DNA of 64,000 nucleotides from Costus lasius (Eukaryota; Streptophyta; Magnoliopsida; Zingiberales; Costaceae): contig CM050449.1 of NCBI GenBank assembly GCA_027563935.2, positions 17,134,735-17,198,734 on the forward strand, in the 5' to 3' direction. The position numbers and the translations under genes are program-made. Shown piece after piece: positions 1 through 12,578 of this stretch (its first letter is position 1; each line of letters starts with the position of its first letter). Under the pieces are notes generated by a model, which saw only the letters and a program-made list of their open reading frames with translations, was not told the origin of the DNA and did not search any database.

Positions 1-379
1 CAGTCAAAGTCAACGTCCCCTCTAAAATGCCCCAGACCATGCTTTTGCAATCTTGCAAGTTTAGCGTTTGCAAAAGGCTATGCAAAAGGCCCATGCATAG
101 CATGAGCTATGGCTGTTGCTAACTCAACATTACCTAGTTCATTTATGTTGGTGCTCCTTCTCCTAGGTGGATCCATGCTCTAGAATCAAGAGATAGTAGT
201 TTAGACCTTATCAAGATAATTAGAAAAACAATCCTTAACCTTATATGTGTTTTCTGATATCTTTCCCTCTAAAAACATTTGGCATCGAGGGAAAGATCAT
301 TAATAAGTTAGAAATGATTTTCGTGTAAGAAACCAAGATACATAACAAATGATTGCCCCAAGAGAGATCAATACTCAAA
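1..379. other. Unassigned left edge
   Basis: I see no gene here. The last bases before 380 run into the gag-protease linker of the decayed gypsy element that follows, so part of this stretch may be degraded gag sequence. No LTR end or primer-binding site is visible. Confidence 0.4.
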
Positions 380-2385
380 TCACGCCAAAGTATATGTTGT
401 TTCAAAGCATGATGCCCAAGAATCCGATACAATCATTAGAGGTACTATCTTTGTTTATGATTTACCTGCATGCTTTATTTGACATGGGTGCTACTCATTC
501 TTTTATTGAGTCCCATTTTGCTGCTAGATTTGATATACAACCTTCTCTACTTAAGTCTAATATATTAGTTGAAACCCCTTTTGGTGTAGTAAGGATGCAA
601 TCTATTTTAAGAAATTGTATTATTGCTACAAATGATTACATATATGATCATGATTTAATTTCACTTTGATGTTAGTATGGATTGGTTGACTCGTTATAAA
701 GCAAATGTTGACCGTCCAACTATAGTAATAATATTATCTACTAAAGAGAATCTTAAAGTAGTGTTCAGAGGTTTTTTTGGCGATCAATTACCTTTGATAT
801 CTGCTATTCAGGCTAGTAAACTATTGAAGTCAAGTTGTTTTGATAGTTTTGCTTGTCTCTGAAAAGAAAAAGTCAGATATTAAGTTAGAAGATATTCCTA
901 TTGTTAAAGAATTTCTTGATATTTTTCAGGATAATATACCTGGTCTTCCTTTTTTAGAGAGATAAATTTCACTCTAGATTGCCTGGGATGAATCCCATCG
1001 CTAAAGCACCTTATAGGATAGCCCCCAAGGAATTAGAGGAGTTGAAGAAACAACTCCAAAAACTAGTAGTAAAGAGCTTTATTCACCCAAGTGTCTCATC
1101 AGAGGGAGCCCCAAGTTTGTTAAAAAGAAGGATGGGTCTAAAGGCTATGTATTGATTATAGATAACTGAATCAAGTGACTATTAAAAACAAATATCCTCT
1201 ATCTAGAATCGATGATTTATTTGATCAGTTACAGAACAATTAAGTGAATTCAAAAATTAATTTAAGGTCTGGATATCTCATCAATGAATCAAGGATTTTG
1301 ATATCAGTAAAATTGCTTTTGGAACAAGGTATGATTATTATGAATTTTTAGTAATGTCATTTGAATTAACTAATGATCCTATTGTATTTATGAATTTGAT
1401 TAACATAATTTATTACAAATATCTAGAAAAATTTGTTATAGTCTTTATTGATGACATACTAATGATATATTCTAAGTCTGAGGAACATGAACAACATCTG
1501 AGGTTGGCTTCACAAATTTTGAGAAAGGAGAAACTGAATGCTAAGTTGTATAAGTGTGGTTTTTGGCTTGAAGTAATATTCTTGGGGCATGTTATTTTAG
1601 GAAAGTGAATATCATTTGATCCAAAGAAAATTGAAGATATACTTAATTGGTCTCAACCTACTAATGTATCTAAGGTTAGAAGCTTTCTTGGTTTAGCTAG
1701 TTATCATAAAAGATTTGTAGAAGGGTTTTCAAAATTAGCTTTACCATTAACAAAACTCACTTAGAAAAATGTTAAATTTGACTGGGATGATAGGGACGAT
1801 AGTTGTGAGAAAAGTTTTCAAGAATTAAAAACAAGGTTAACTAGTGCACCTATATTAACTTTGCCTAGTGGTGGTGAAAGATTTGTAATTTATAATGATG
1901 CTTCTTACCAAGGATTGGGTTATGTTTTGATGCAACACCATAAGGTTGTAGCTTATTCGTCCAGACAATTAAAAACACATGAAATAAATTATCCTACTCG
2001 TAACTTAGAGTTGGCTACAATTATTTTTGCTCTAAAAATTTGGGACATCATCTTTATGATAATACTTTTTAAATATATACTGATCATAAGAGTTTCAAGT
2101 ATGTTTTCTCTCATAAAGAATTAAATATGAGACAATGAAGATGAGTTAATTATTTAAAAGACTATAATTGCAGTATTAAATATCATTATGGTAAAGCTAA
2201 TGTTATTGCAGAGGCACTTAGTAGAAAATCTACAAATCAGCTATCTCATCTCAAAAATTCTCATCCAAAGATGATATCAGAATTTTCAGATTTGAATTTA
2301 ACACCTCTCATTTATACATCTCATAGTGTAGTAGTTTGTTTAATGGCAAGATCAATCTTCGTTGATGAAATTCAAGGTGTAACAT
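380..2385 (+). pseudogene. Decayed Ty3/gypsy (chromovirus-like) pol remnant
   Basis: Translated pieces follow the order of a gypsy polyprotein. A retropepsin-like segment with LFDMGATHSFIE lies at about 480-520. A protease tail with MDWLTRYKAN starts at 677. A reverse transcriptase part is near 970-1600 and includes the active-site segment [12 protein letters not shown] (canonical YxDD-like, here F-I-D-D). An RNase H part starts at 1861 with [15 protein letters not shown], and a YHYGKAN...EALSRKS segment near 2180-2230 matches the end of RNase H. The pieces lie in different frames with many stops, so nothing intact can be made. The RNase H and retropepsin wording resembles chromovirus-type plant elements; that assignment is inference. 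No LTR was found on either side, so this is a fragment. Confidence 0.88.
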
Positions 2386-2647
2386 TTGAAATGCATCAGA
2401 GAACTCAATTGGGCACTCTTCAATGGCATAGGAAGTGTGAAAGCCTCACCATCTCTTTGCTCTAAGGCTTTGATAATTCTGGTGAGACAATCACCATTTT
2501 CACTGCCAAAGATGGTGAGGACAAGCTTTTGAACCATGATATCCCTCATCGGGTTCCTGAGCTTCTGAGCTTCTACTCTAAAGCTATGGCAAGGGATAGG
2601 CAGCAGCGAATGGGGAGTTTGGGAACCACCATTGTTTCCCTTTCCAC
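2352..2647 (-). pseudogene. Unidentified coding-like fragment split by a hAT element
   Basis: On the minus strand a reading frame stays open from the hAT insertion site at 2647 down to 2352. It includes [20 protein letters not shown]. If the hAT element at 2648-3433 and one copy of its 8 bp target duplication are removed in thought, the frame continues into 3442-3465 with a Gly/Asn-rich stretch ([11 protein letters not shown]). I do not recognise the protein. It could be an old gene fragment or part of another transposon. No start codon or splice sites were fixed. Confidence 0.35.
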
Positions 2648-3433
2648 CAAGGTTGTCAAAAATGCGCGTTCTGGAACGAATGTAGGATCTGAAAAATGGT
2701 AGAATCTTATGATCCCACGATCTGGGTCTTAGGATCGAATAGGATCTTACGACCCATCGATCACACTCGATTATAAGTTAATAGGTAAAATAAGTTTATA
2801 TTATACTAAAAATTAATAATCTATTATGTCAAAAAATTTTAATTGATGTGATGTAATTTTTCGTCTTTAATTATCATTATTTGCTCTTTCTTTGACTAAC
2901 ATTCATCAACTTAAGCTCATTATTATCTACAACTATATTTGTCTACTTCAATTATTTATTAGAATAAACTTTATAATATTTGTCATTGCCATTTTTATTG
3001 TCATTATAATGTATATCTTTTTCTTCATCATTCTTCATACTTTTATTTATTGTCTTCATTTCCCTGCATGTCTTTTATTGTTTCTAGTTTTATTATACAC
3101 CTTTATTATATTCATCTTCTATTAACTTATCTCCATTATCATCACCTCACAAATATTCAATTTTATTGTGTTATACTATACAATTAATACATCTGAATAA
3201 TAGTGTGTGTATATATATATAATACTAGATATATATATATTTATTATTTATTTATTTATTACTTATTAGAATATTTTTCATACTCTTAAGTCTAATTAGA
3301 TAAATATATTTTTAAAAAAATTATATATTTTAAGTGATTTGGTAGGATCTTACGATCTTACAATTCGATTCTACGTTTCAATCCTATAAAGTCTTTATCG
3401 TTCCTAGGTAGGATCTCGATCCTGACAACCTTG
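2648..3433. mobile_element. hAT-type MITE with 8 bp target duplication
   Basis: The element begins CAAGGTTGTCA at 2648-2658 and ends TGACAACCTTG at 3423-3433, a perfect 11 bp terminal inverted repeat. It is flanked on both sides by CTTTCCAC (2640-2647 and 3434-3441). An 8 bp duplication and a TIR of this form are typical of hAT transposons. Subterminal GGATCTTACGATC-like words recur on both flanks, and the core is AT-rich without transposase coding. At 786 bp it is a non-autonomous element. Confidence 0.85.
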
Positions 3434-3441
3434 CTTTCCAC

Positions 3442-5349
3442 CATTGTAGTTGAGCCTCACAACGTAAGTTGTACAAGCACAACTATGAGAGGTACCAGCA
3501 AAAATATGAAAAAAGAAAGAAAAATTCAAGAACTACATAAAATAAAAAAGTAGAAAATACATGAAAACTTTATATAATAGGAAAATAAAAAAATTATGAA
3601 AAAGTATGTGGATTTCTTTCAAAAGGTATCAACTTCATTGTTTAGTGTCAATTCGTTGGAGTCAAGTTCTTTTCCATCAAAGGAGATGATGTTTTCTAAC
3701 CAATGTTTAACAAACTAGTCCATACAAGGTGGTAAATCAATTTATACCTATCTAACCTTGTATTCTATGGATATACCAATCTATTTAACAAACCAATCCA
3801 TACAAGGCGGTCAACCATGCCACATAACCAACTTTTTGACTTAAAAATGCAATTTTAGCTAAAAATATCTTTTCATTTATTGCAGGAGGTTTGAACATCG
3901 ACTTCCTCAAACATAAGTATCATGTGATAGATCTACTTTGGCAAACATTGTTTCTAGATGGTTTCAAGCTAAAAATTGTGCCAAAAAGTAATGCTTAACC
4001 ATCTCTTGTCTGATTTTACTCGCCTCTCCTTCTATCTAAAAACTTTGAGTTGTAGAACACCACTTAAATTAGACAAGACAAATCTGAAATAAGAAATTTT
4101 AAACCATAGTGAATCAATGTTAGGTTTATATCAGCAGGCAAGTCTAACACATCTGCCTAGAACCATATCCAACTAATGCAGACACGCTTTGTAATGTATC
4201 TTCTATCAAGTTAAAAGCTTGCAAAGTATAAAATCTGAATTAACAAGAAAGCAACATAAGAGCATTCGCAATCCATGAACTCAGGCAGTGATGGGGACGG
4301 AGACATTTAGGGGAAGGCATTTTTTGCTGTAAACAAAAATATGTTTCAAACTTGTAACTGATTTACTGAACACGAGGTGTATTTCAACTAATCATAACAA
4401 TAGCATGCACAAATGAGGAAAGCAACAAGTAGCAAATTTTACTGGTCTAATACTCCCCATTGACTTGTTATCCGGTTAAAACTATCATAACTAAATTATG
4501 GCATTTTCGAGCATATGTGTACTGTTATCCTTTTAGCTCATGTTCCATTATTTCAATGCTAGCGTGGCAAATCAATCTCCAGCATAGCAGACCCAGGAGG
4601 CTAATGAGAAACTAAGCAAGACATTTGCAAATCTGGAATGATGCATAGGCCTTTCGAATTTTGTCTTAATAAATATTTGAATTAGTGCATTTGTAACAAC
4701 TTACTTTCTAATGAGCATATTATCCTCTGTTCTTTAACCTGCAGCTCCCATAGCTCTTTTTTTACCTCCCCATCAGCATTCTTATTCGAGAGTAGCAATG
4801 GAAGCATTTTGAGAAGAGGAACAACCATATTCAAGGAGGAAGGTCCTCCTTATATAATGACCAGATCAAGTTCACAGAAGAAAAGGGAGATACATGACGT
4901 TCTACAATGTAAACTAAATTAAGGAAGGCACCTTCAAGCAGAAATACCTAAGGAACATTCAGGGAAGTCTTATTCTCTTGGAACTTGACAGTAACGATAA
5001 GGCATCACATGCTCTTCAATTAGCAGAGTTGAGCATCTAAACTATATTTAAAAGACTCGCTAACAACAGGGAAGGACCCTGAATCGCAGCTCTCTGTTCT
5101 TTATTCTAAGAAAAAGAGAGTAACATTCAACTATGTGAATCCATTTTACTGAAATCGAAATCTTCAGCCAAGAACTCTCACCACCCCCACAAAAAAGGAA
5201 AAGCATTTTAGATCAATTATCTCGATCATAATTTGATTTTAACGGATCATTCCGATCCTCGATTGGGCAAGAACCTCAACACAGGTCCTCAAATTTCAAA
5301 ACCCTACACAAGGCCGAGAAGAGGGACTTGCAAGTGAACGGGATATCAC
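3442..5349. other. Intergenic or intron sequence, no gene resolved
   Basis: The stretch is AT-rich and contains no open frame with a recognisable product. The remaining exon or exons of the small minus-strand gene that starts at 5496 should lie in this interval, because its first exon ends in a good donor site at 5349. I could not place them with confidence. Confidence 0.4.
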
Positions 5350-5496
5350 CTGCCAGAGACGGCGAAGGCGCTTCTTGGCGTTGTTCTTGCGCGTAGTTGT
5401 GAGCTTGATCGTCTTCCAGAGGAGCCCCGGAGAGTTGTTCCGCTTCACGATCTCCAGAGCTCGAGTACCCCAGAACGCCCCCATGAACCCGGTCAT
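5350..5496 (-). CDS. Small conserved plant protein, first exon (partial)
   Basis: The exon runs from the ATG at 5496 to a donor GTGATATC directly after codon 49. It encodes MTGFMGAFWGTRALEIVK, then a basic tail with TTTRKNNAKKRLRRLWQ. Tryptophan spacing and the Lys/Arg-rich end look like a conserved small plant protein of unknown function; I cannot give it a name. A frame reading through the donor ends at 5296 with unconserved-looking residues, which supports splicing at this point. The downstream exon was not found. The gene is divergent from eIF4E, with 413 bp between the two start codons. Confidence 0.55.
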
Positions 5497-5909
5497 CTCC
5501 CTCACAGCACACTCGTGCCTGCGTAGGGTTCTGCCGTGGTTTTTAACCTTTTATTGTGATGCTGATATATCGGGTAAGTCGACGCTCTGGCCCTGACATT
5601 TTTTACTTAAATCTTTTTTATTAGTATTTTACTTAAATCTTATTTTTTTTTAATTAATTTTTTTACCAACATAAGGGAAGATCGCGAATCACATTTAGCA
5701 ATTTCACTTAATCGAAATACATTATAAATAAATTAAAATTATTTCAATAAAGAGTTGGTTTTCTAATTGAAAAGCCCATTATAATATATTCTAATCACGA
5801 AAGCAAATTACGGATCTCATCAACCCGAAATTTCTGTCGAACGATCGTGTCCAGTCGTGGGTTCCTGCGGCTCTACTAGCATCCGACTCTGACTTGAGAG
5901 CGGTTCGCG
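5497..5909. promoter_or_regulatory. Shared head-to-head promoter region
   Basis: These 413 bp separate the start codons of two divergent genes, so they must hold both 5' UTRs and both promoters. The stretch is AT-rich in the middle (about 5600-5800) and has no clear TATA box at a fixed distance from either gene. Confidence 0.5.
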
Positions 5910-8900
5910 ATGGCGGAGGCGGCGGAAGTGGTGCTGGTGCCTGTAGATGAGAAGGCGAGGGAGAGGGAAGGGGATCCGTCGGATGAGCTCGAGGAAGGGG
6001 AGATCGATGACGATGACGCCCGCAGCGATTCAGCAGCTACGAGAATGGCCGTAGCTCAGCCTCATCCCCTGGAGCACTCCTGGACGTTCTGGTTCGACAG
6101 CCCCTCCGCCAAGTCAAAGAATTCCCCCTGGGGCAACTCGATCCGGCAGATCCACACTTTCTCCACCGCCGAAGACTTCTGGAGGTAAAAATCATATGCC
6201 GACCTCAGTCGGACTTCGGATCCTAAAGCAAATCTCCAATTGTTGCTTAGATATCTGAGATTTATAATCTGTTCATCAGACTGCCTTCCTTCTCATAAGA
6301 AAAAAAAAAAGGGTATAATCAAGCATCAAAGCATCAGTTACTATCAGATTGATAGAGAATGCGTATTGTCCACTGCTATAGTTTTACTGGCTTCTTCCTT
6401 TTCTTTTATTAGTGAAAAGTCCGAAGCGGTCCGGTAAGAAGGAAAAGGAATCTAATCAGAATAGGGTAAATGAGATGAAAAGGAAATCAAACAAAGGCCA
6501 GAACAAATAGAGGCCCCAAACTTTCCTCAAAACATCAACAACTATTCGTGCAAAAATGATTTTGGAGTATAAGATATATGCATGCTTCTAGTTTTCCTTA
6601 TTAAATGATGTATCTGGATTGACACAATTATTATTGCAGTGCGCCACATATCTTTGTCTTTTGTTTGGATTTGATTTGCTTATATGTTTTGTTTATAGGC
6701 GAGGTTCATTGTGTCTTTAATGTAGGAAAATACTTGTGCTTTTGCATACATATTCTGTATCAGTTCTGCTTTAATTTATGGATCTTTTCCAGCCTCTACA
6801 ATAATATCCATCACCCAAGCAAACTGATTGTGGGAGCTGATTTTCATTGCTTTAAATACAAGATCGAACCAAAATGGGAAGACCCAGTTTGTGCTAATGG
6901 AGGAAAATGGACTATTGTTTGCAGTAGAGGAAAATCAGACCAAGTGTGGCTGTATACCGTATGCACCTTGCATTTTCTGGAAAACTTTATAAATTAATTT
7001 GCACAAACTTACACTATTTTCACAATCTGCTAATTTGTTTTTCCAGTTATTAGCAATGATTGGCGAGCAATTTGATTATGGGGATGAAATTTGTGGAGCA
7101 GTGGTTAGTGTACGTGGGAAGCATGAAAAAATAGCTTTGTGGACTAAGAATGCTGCCAATGAAGAAGCTCAGGTGCTTAACCTATTATGTTTTTGAAATT
7201 AATATCCATTCAATTATTATAATTACATCCTACAAACTTGTCATTGTTTCCATGAAAAATTACACATATTTAAAATTCACTATTCCATATGTGCGTGTAC
7301 ACGTATTGTTTCTTAGACTACAAAGACCTATAATCTTAAACGTTTGTATCATTGGGTTCTTTTTGTTTGTCTACATTTGAAAGTCTCATTCTTTGGGTCT
7401 ATAATTTTTAACCTCTTATTTGTGATGTATTATATTGATAATTCAAAATAGAAAAACCAATCAAATGTTTCCTATGAAGTGAAATATGCTTATTTAAAGA
7501 CTAATTAGTCAAATGTGTCAATGAATTCTCAAGAGCTAAGCAAACTCTATGGTGAATGTTGATTTAATTGTTTACCGACTGTGATCATGCCATTGTTATT
7601 GTCTTAAATTTTCAATCCTTTTATCAACTCTTAGAACAATGGGAATAAAGAACTCACCGAGCTTTCTAATTCCTGAGTCAAGTGGGTGCCTGGCACTTAT
7701 TAGTATAAATTACTTCCTCAGTTCTTGATCTCAAGGTTGAGCAGCTGCATTGTTGTTTCTCATTCACAATGAGAATATTGCATCACAAAAGTCTGCATTT
7801 AGCGAGTTCAGCTTTAAAACAAACATCTTACTAGAATCCCTTCATTTTAGCGCATTATGTGAATCTTCATTTGTTCTTTGAATCTATAGGGGATATTCTT
7901 AATCTTTTTCAAATTGTTCTTCCTGAAAAGGTGAACAATTTTTGCATTTCCGTAATTGTGATATTCGACTGTTGGACAATTTTTTAGGCTGTTTGAATTT
8001 GTAATTTGTTCCAAAAAGTCATTACTGCTAATATTTAATCTAACAGAATTATAGAGTATTATTCTAAGCATCAGTTTTATACCCTAGCCATTCCTTCAAT
8101 TTTTATTTATTTTTATTTTTTACAAATCTTGTTTTTTCATTGATGTCTCAGCTTATGAGGATCTAGCTATTTCTAAAAAAAATTATTTCTCTTCGTCTTG
8201 AGATGGTGATATGATAAAACTCCAGTAGCCAGATTGCCCCAGTATCGCCATGCTAGTTGGATGAATTTGAAGTATATATGCAATCATATTAGCGCGTGCC
8301 AAAAAATCAGATGTAGCATTAACTCCGAGATAGTTAAATTAATAAAGGAACACTTGAACCTGTTGCAAACAATGTTGTTATTGATTGAAGGGTAGCAATG
8401 CTTTCATGGTCTTTCTCTTCTTCAGGTTCATAATTTAGTTAGTTAAATTTAATCTAAATCCATTTTTCTTAATTATTCTAACTGCATTATGGGAAAAGCC
8501 ATATGACCTAACCGTGATGTATTATTTTACTGCTACAAGGCATTCTCTGTTATTTCTTACATTTAAATAAATATATTGTTAGGCAATGCATTTTTTTCAA
8601 GGGAACGGGGTTAAGGGGCGACGACATAACTTTTAGATTTAGCATTATGGAGTTTGTCTTACCTTATGATATGTCTATAATTGGTCACTTTCGCAATATG
8701 CTGGTTCTGAATGGCTGGTCATTTACTTTTCCAAATGCCAATGATAATACTTGAAAATGCAACAAATAGTTTGTTAGTCATGCATTAGCTATGACGGAGT
8801 CATTTCTTTTGATGATGCTTCCTTTGGATGCTTCTTCTAGCTGTCCATCCTGGTGCAATATTTTCTTTTTTTTATCATAGAGGTAACCAAATCACAACCT

Positions 8901-9160
8901 CACTTGAACGCAATTAAACAACCACTGTTTTTTTTTCTCCTCGATAGGTAAGCATCGGGAGGCAATGGAAGGAGTTCCTTGATTATAATGACGTCATTGG
9001 CTTTATATTCCATGTAAGTACTTATGGTTTATTTGTTTTCTCCGAGTGATCTTTATCCACACATTGAGAGTGCAGATTGGTTTACTTACCGTTTCTCCTG
9101 TTGTCACAGGATGATGCAAAGAAGCATGATAAGCTCGCTAGGAATCGGTATACCGTGTGA
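5910..9160 (+). CDS. eIF4E: Eukaryotic translation initiation factor 4E
   Basis: Five exons join in frame: 5910-6184, 6793-6958, 7047-7172, 8948-9013 and 9110-9160, giving 227 aa. All junctions are GT-AG. eIF4E binds the mRNA 5' cap and, with eIF4G, recruits the small ribosomal subunit in the cytosol. Visible marks are the acidic N terminus with [12 protein letters not shown], the [12 protein letters not shown] core start at residues 52-63, and cap-sandwich tryptophans W74 and W120 with E121 next to it. Phosphate-contacting R170 and K175 are followed by W179. Plant-type cysteines C125 and C163 are both present. Length and N terminus fit eIF4E rather than the shorter eIF(iso)4E. No stop, frameshift or missing key residue is seen, so the gene looks functional. 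In other plants eIF4E is a known host factor for potyviruses; nothing here shows which allele type this is. Confidence 0.96.
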
Positions 9161-10025
9161 TTCCCTTTGTTGCCCGCTATGACTTTTCTTAGCTTTCTCG
9201 TTAACTTGATGCTTAGCACTTTCGGCCTAATACAAACTCTTGTATCTTCACTGCCTTCCATTCGGAAAATGCTAGAACTAGTTTCTTTTATCTTCAATGT
9301 AAGCGAAATATAGTTTTGTCCTGCAATGCTAAATGGTTCACTCTATTTTATGGTTTGTATAAATGGTGTGCCCGAGCTAGATACCCTGAAACCAGAGGAT
9401 TATGTATTACTAAACACATATTTGTTTTGATGTTAATTATGGGACAGTAGTCCAATATGATGATCACTAAATAGGAGTCGTATGAAGGTACGAAACGTAG
9501 GTGCTCCTTCTGCATCTGAAGGATGCACTAACACATTCGAAAAGTAGGGCATTGGACCCAATATGTTTTAACAAAACAAACAGAATTGACAGGATAATTA
9601 GGTGACAGCAATCTTATTCATTTGGGCTTTCAGAAAGATCATTAGAGTAAGGTAGTTTTCTAAAATTTCACTAATAAATCTTCATTAGTGGTTGCGAATT
9701 ATTCCTCTGCTAGTGGGTTGTCAACTAGATCATGTTTAGTGGTAGATTTAATTTATGATTGAAATGTTTGTGCGGGTTTAAATGGCAATATATATGGCTT
9801 AGAACATTGTAAGCGATTAGGTTTCGAATGATTCTTAAGTCTCTCTTTAGCCCTTTGTTCTACAAAAGAGGTACTAAAGTCAATCGGCTAGTCCTCTTCC
9901 TCGTCATGTTTTTACATGGCCCTTCTTGTTCAACCACACGACCAGGCATCACCTTCCATCTTTCGCATACAATTATGGTTGTTGGTTGCCGATGACCAAC
10001 CAATCGCCAACTTTGTCCCACCTTC
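9161..10025. other. eIF4E 3' flank and intergenic DNA
   Basis: The first few hundred bases presumably hold the eIF4E 3' UTR. No coding region or repeat with defined ends is visible before the solo LTR at 10031. Confidence 0.5.
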
Positions 10026-10030
10026 ACTGG

Positions 10031-11295
10031 TGTTAGGCCCTTGGACCAATGGGCCTAGACCATCCGAACCAAGGCAACGCAGGTTTGGGCTGGAGTCTAC
10101 CGGGCCGAGAGGCGATCCAAATTTAGGCGACGCACGCGAGATCGGAGCCCGCTCTCGATGCGGATTGGAGCAGAGGTGAGCTGCGTCCGCAGCTCCGTCG
10201 TTCGCGACTTTCTCGGACACGGCGGCGAAGTCGTCCTCTCTGCGAGACTCGGACAACGCCGATGACACGGAAGGCAACTTCGGCGGGAGATGTGGATGTA
10301 GCGCGGACTTAGGCGACGACGGCGGAAGACACGGCAAGAGTGAGGGAGCGTCGCCTACCCGGAGAACTCGGTCGAAGCAGGGTACGTGACCGGATCTGGT
10401 GGAAGAAGCACACGGCGCTTCTTCCCTATAAAGCCCGACGGGCAACATGATAGAGGGATCGAGAAGGGACGGGGAGAGCGCCCCCTCCAAGGCGAGAGCC
10501 CTTTGTCAGCGGCGAGAAAGAGTGGGCCAGCGACGATGAGCGTCGCGGCCATGAGAGATTATAACCGGAATCGCCGGTGAGGGAGGGGAAGCGGGCACCG
10601 GCGACAGGGGTCGTCGGCGAACAGAGTAGAGATTTGTAATTCCTTGGAGAAGAAATACAAAGCTTCTGTTCATCCCCTGTTCTCCCTTGTTTCTGTGAGT
10701 TCTTCTCTACTTTTTGACGGTGACGAACTTGACAGCAGGCGACTGTCGATCGGCAGCGTACGAAGGTCGAAGGCAGGGCGGCGCTGAGCTGACGAAGCAG
10801 ACGGTGGCGTCGAACGTGGCGGTGTTCGTTCGCGAAGAAGACGACGCAGTGCGAGAACGAACGTGTGAGCGTTCGATTCGAGGCGGTTGACGTCAGCAAA
10901 GCAATCGAGTCAACGAAGGGATGATCAACACTAGCGGAAATCGAATTCGGCTAATTTGATTTCGATTTCGCGAGCTGACACCAGCACGACATCAGCAGAA
11001 CCGAATTCGAGTGGTGAGATCGAATCCGAGGTGCTGACGTAGGCATGACGTCAGCCAGGCGGAAATTCGTTCGGTGGTCAAAATCGTTGACCAGAGGTAT
11101 AATCTGATTTTAGGGTTCTGGTTTCCTAAAATTAGGGTTAGGGTTTCCGCTCGTGTTTTCGATTTGGGGAGAAATTTCGGACGACGATTGAGGTTTTCCA
11201 ATTGTTTTGATTTGGGGATGATTTTGTACCCGGAGATTAGGGATTTCACGCCGGTCTATTAGTCAACCAGACTACTGTAAGGCCGGGGCATGACA
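10031..11295 (+). mobile_element. Solo LTR A (forward)
   Basis: The segment starts TGTTAGGCCC and ends GGGGCATGACA, the TG...CA form of an LTR. It shares its start, its end and internal stretches (for example the GGTTAGGGTTTC run near the 3' end) with the 56.2 and 59.2 kb LTRs, so it belongs to the same gypsy-like family. No internal region or second LTR in the same orientation adjoins it. Flanks are ACTGG (10026-10030) and ACTAG (11296-11300), a 5 bp duplication with one mismatch. The GC-rich frames inside it on either strand are LTR sequence, not genes. Confidence 0.75.
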
Positions 11296-11300
11296 ACTAG

Positions 11301-12573
11301 TGTCACGCCCCGGTCGGATCGGCCTAGAATGAGCGCTTATCCGCTTCCTAGAGCCGTCCGGCGGAATACCGGAACGCAACTCGCCCTAAGGTTTCCGACC
11401 CGAAATTCGAAACCCTAATCTCCCCGGATAATTTTTATCCCCAAATTACAGGTCGCTCAAAAGCCCTAACCCTAATTTGGAGAAATACCCTTTCTGATTT
11501 TGACCAAGTCAAAATCATCTTGATGCTGACGTCGGCGTGACGTCGGCCCTCATCGAAATCTCGCCGCCGCGCGTAAATCTCCGTCGCTGACGTCACCTTC
11601 GCGTCAGCGGCCCGAAATTTCCTTCGCCGCACCGAATTTGCACCTTGCTGACGTAAGATCGCGTCAGCCGTCGAAATCGAAATCCGATTTCGACTTCGTT
11701 CCGAAATCACTTTGACCACCCGTTTCGTTGACTCGCCTCGAAACGCGGGTCATCTTCAACCTCGCGACGCCGCGAGCGTTCGCAGCGCTCGAACGCCGCC
11801 TGCGTTCGAGCTGACGCCGGAGAGGGCTGACGACAAGGGGAGGACGCCGCCTGCGTCTCGCCTCGTCGCCGGTGACCTAGCAGCCGCCTGCTGCTTAGAG
11901 CTCTCGCCGGAAACGCCGAAACAGGGGAAGAAGTAGGGAGAGGGAAAGCTTCGTTTTATTCCTCTTAAAACGTTACAAAACTCCTCTTTTTGCCGACGAT
12001 CACCGTCGCCGGTGCCCCCATCCCTCCCTCGCCGGTCATCGCCGGTTACAAGCTCTGTTTTTCCTGCTCTCTCTCGTCGACGCCGCTGCGCCGACCTTCG
12101 CCCCTTGGCGGCATCAGAGCCCAGCTCTGGAAGGGCGACGGCGCCTCGCCGTCGCCGGTGGAGTCGCCCCCGGCGCTCTGTGTGGTGACGCCCTCGCGCA
12201 CCCCGAACTCGACCGCCGCGTCGAGCTTTTATAGAGAAGGAAGCCGCGTCCGCTTCTTCGGCTGCTTCGTCTCCAGCTCCGCGTCCCTCGCGTACGTTCC
12301 TCCAAATCGGGAAGGCAGCCCGCGTCTTCCGCTTCGCTCGCGACCGCTGTCGTCGAGCTCGTCCGAGCAACCCGCTGGAGACCGCGTCCGAACGCCGACG
12401 AACGCGTCCGCGTCCGTGTGTTGCGGAGACGACGCCGTCTTCGTTCGGCACGAATCCGTCGCACGCGAGCTCCGCGCGTGCGTTTGAAGAGAAGACTGTG
12501 GATTGGGCCGCTGCCCGTTGTTTATCTCGGTTGGACCTGGGCTTGGGCCGAACCGCTGAACCGGGCCCTAACA
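11301..12573 (-). mobile_element. Solo LTR B (reverse)
   Basis: Read on the minus strand it runs TGTTAGGGCCC...GGGGCGTGACA, again a complete LTR of the same family as LTR A and the LTRs at 56-60 kb. It is flanked by a perfect 5 bp duplication, ACTAG, at 11296-11300 and 12574-12578. The left copy is also the right flank of LTR A. Long GC-rich open frames on both strands (for example 11756-12574 minus) are low-complexity shadows with no domain. Confidence 0.8.
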
Positions 12574-12578
12574 ACTAG

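Noticed and set aside
11756..12574. 272-residue minus-strand open frame with Arg/Gly/Ala-rich sequence
   Set aside because: It lies wholly inside solo LTR B, is GC-driven, overlaps other open frames on both strands and has no domain.
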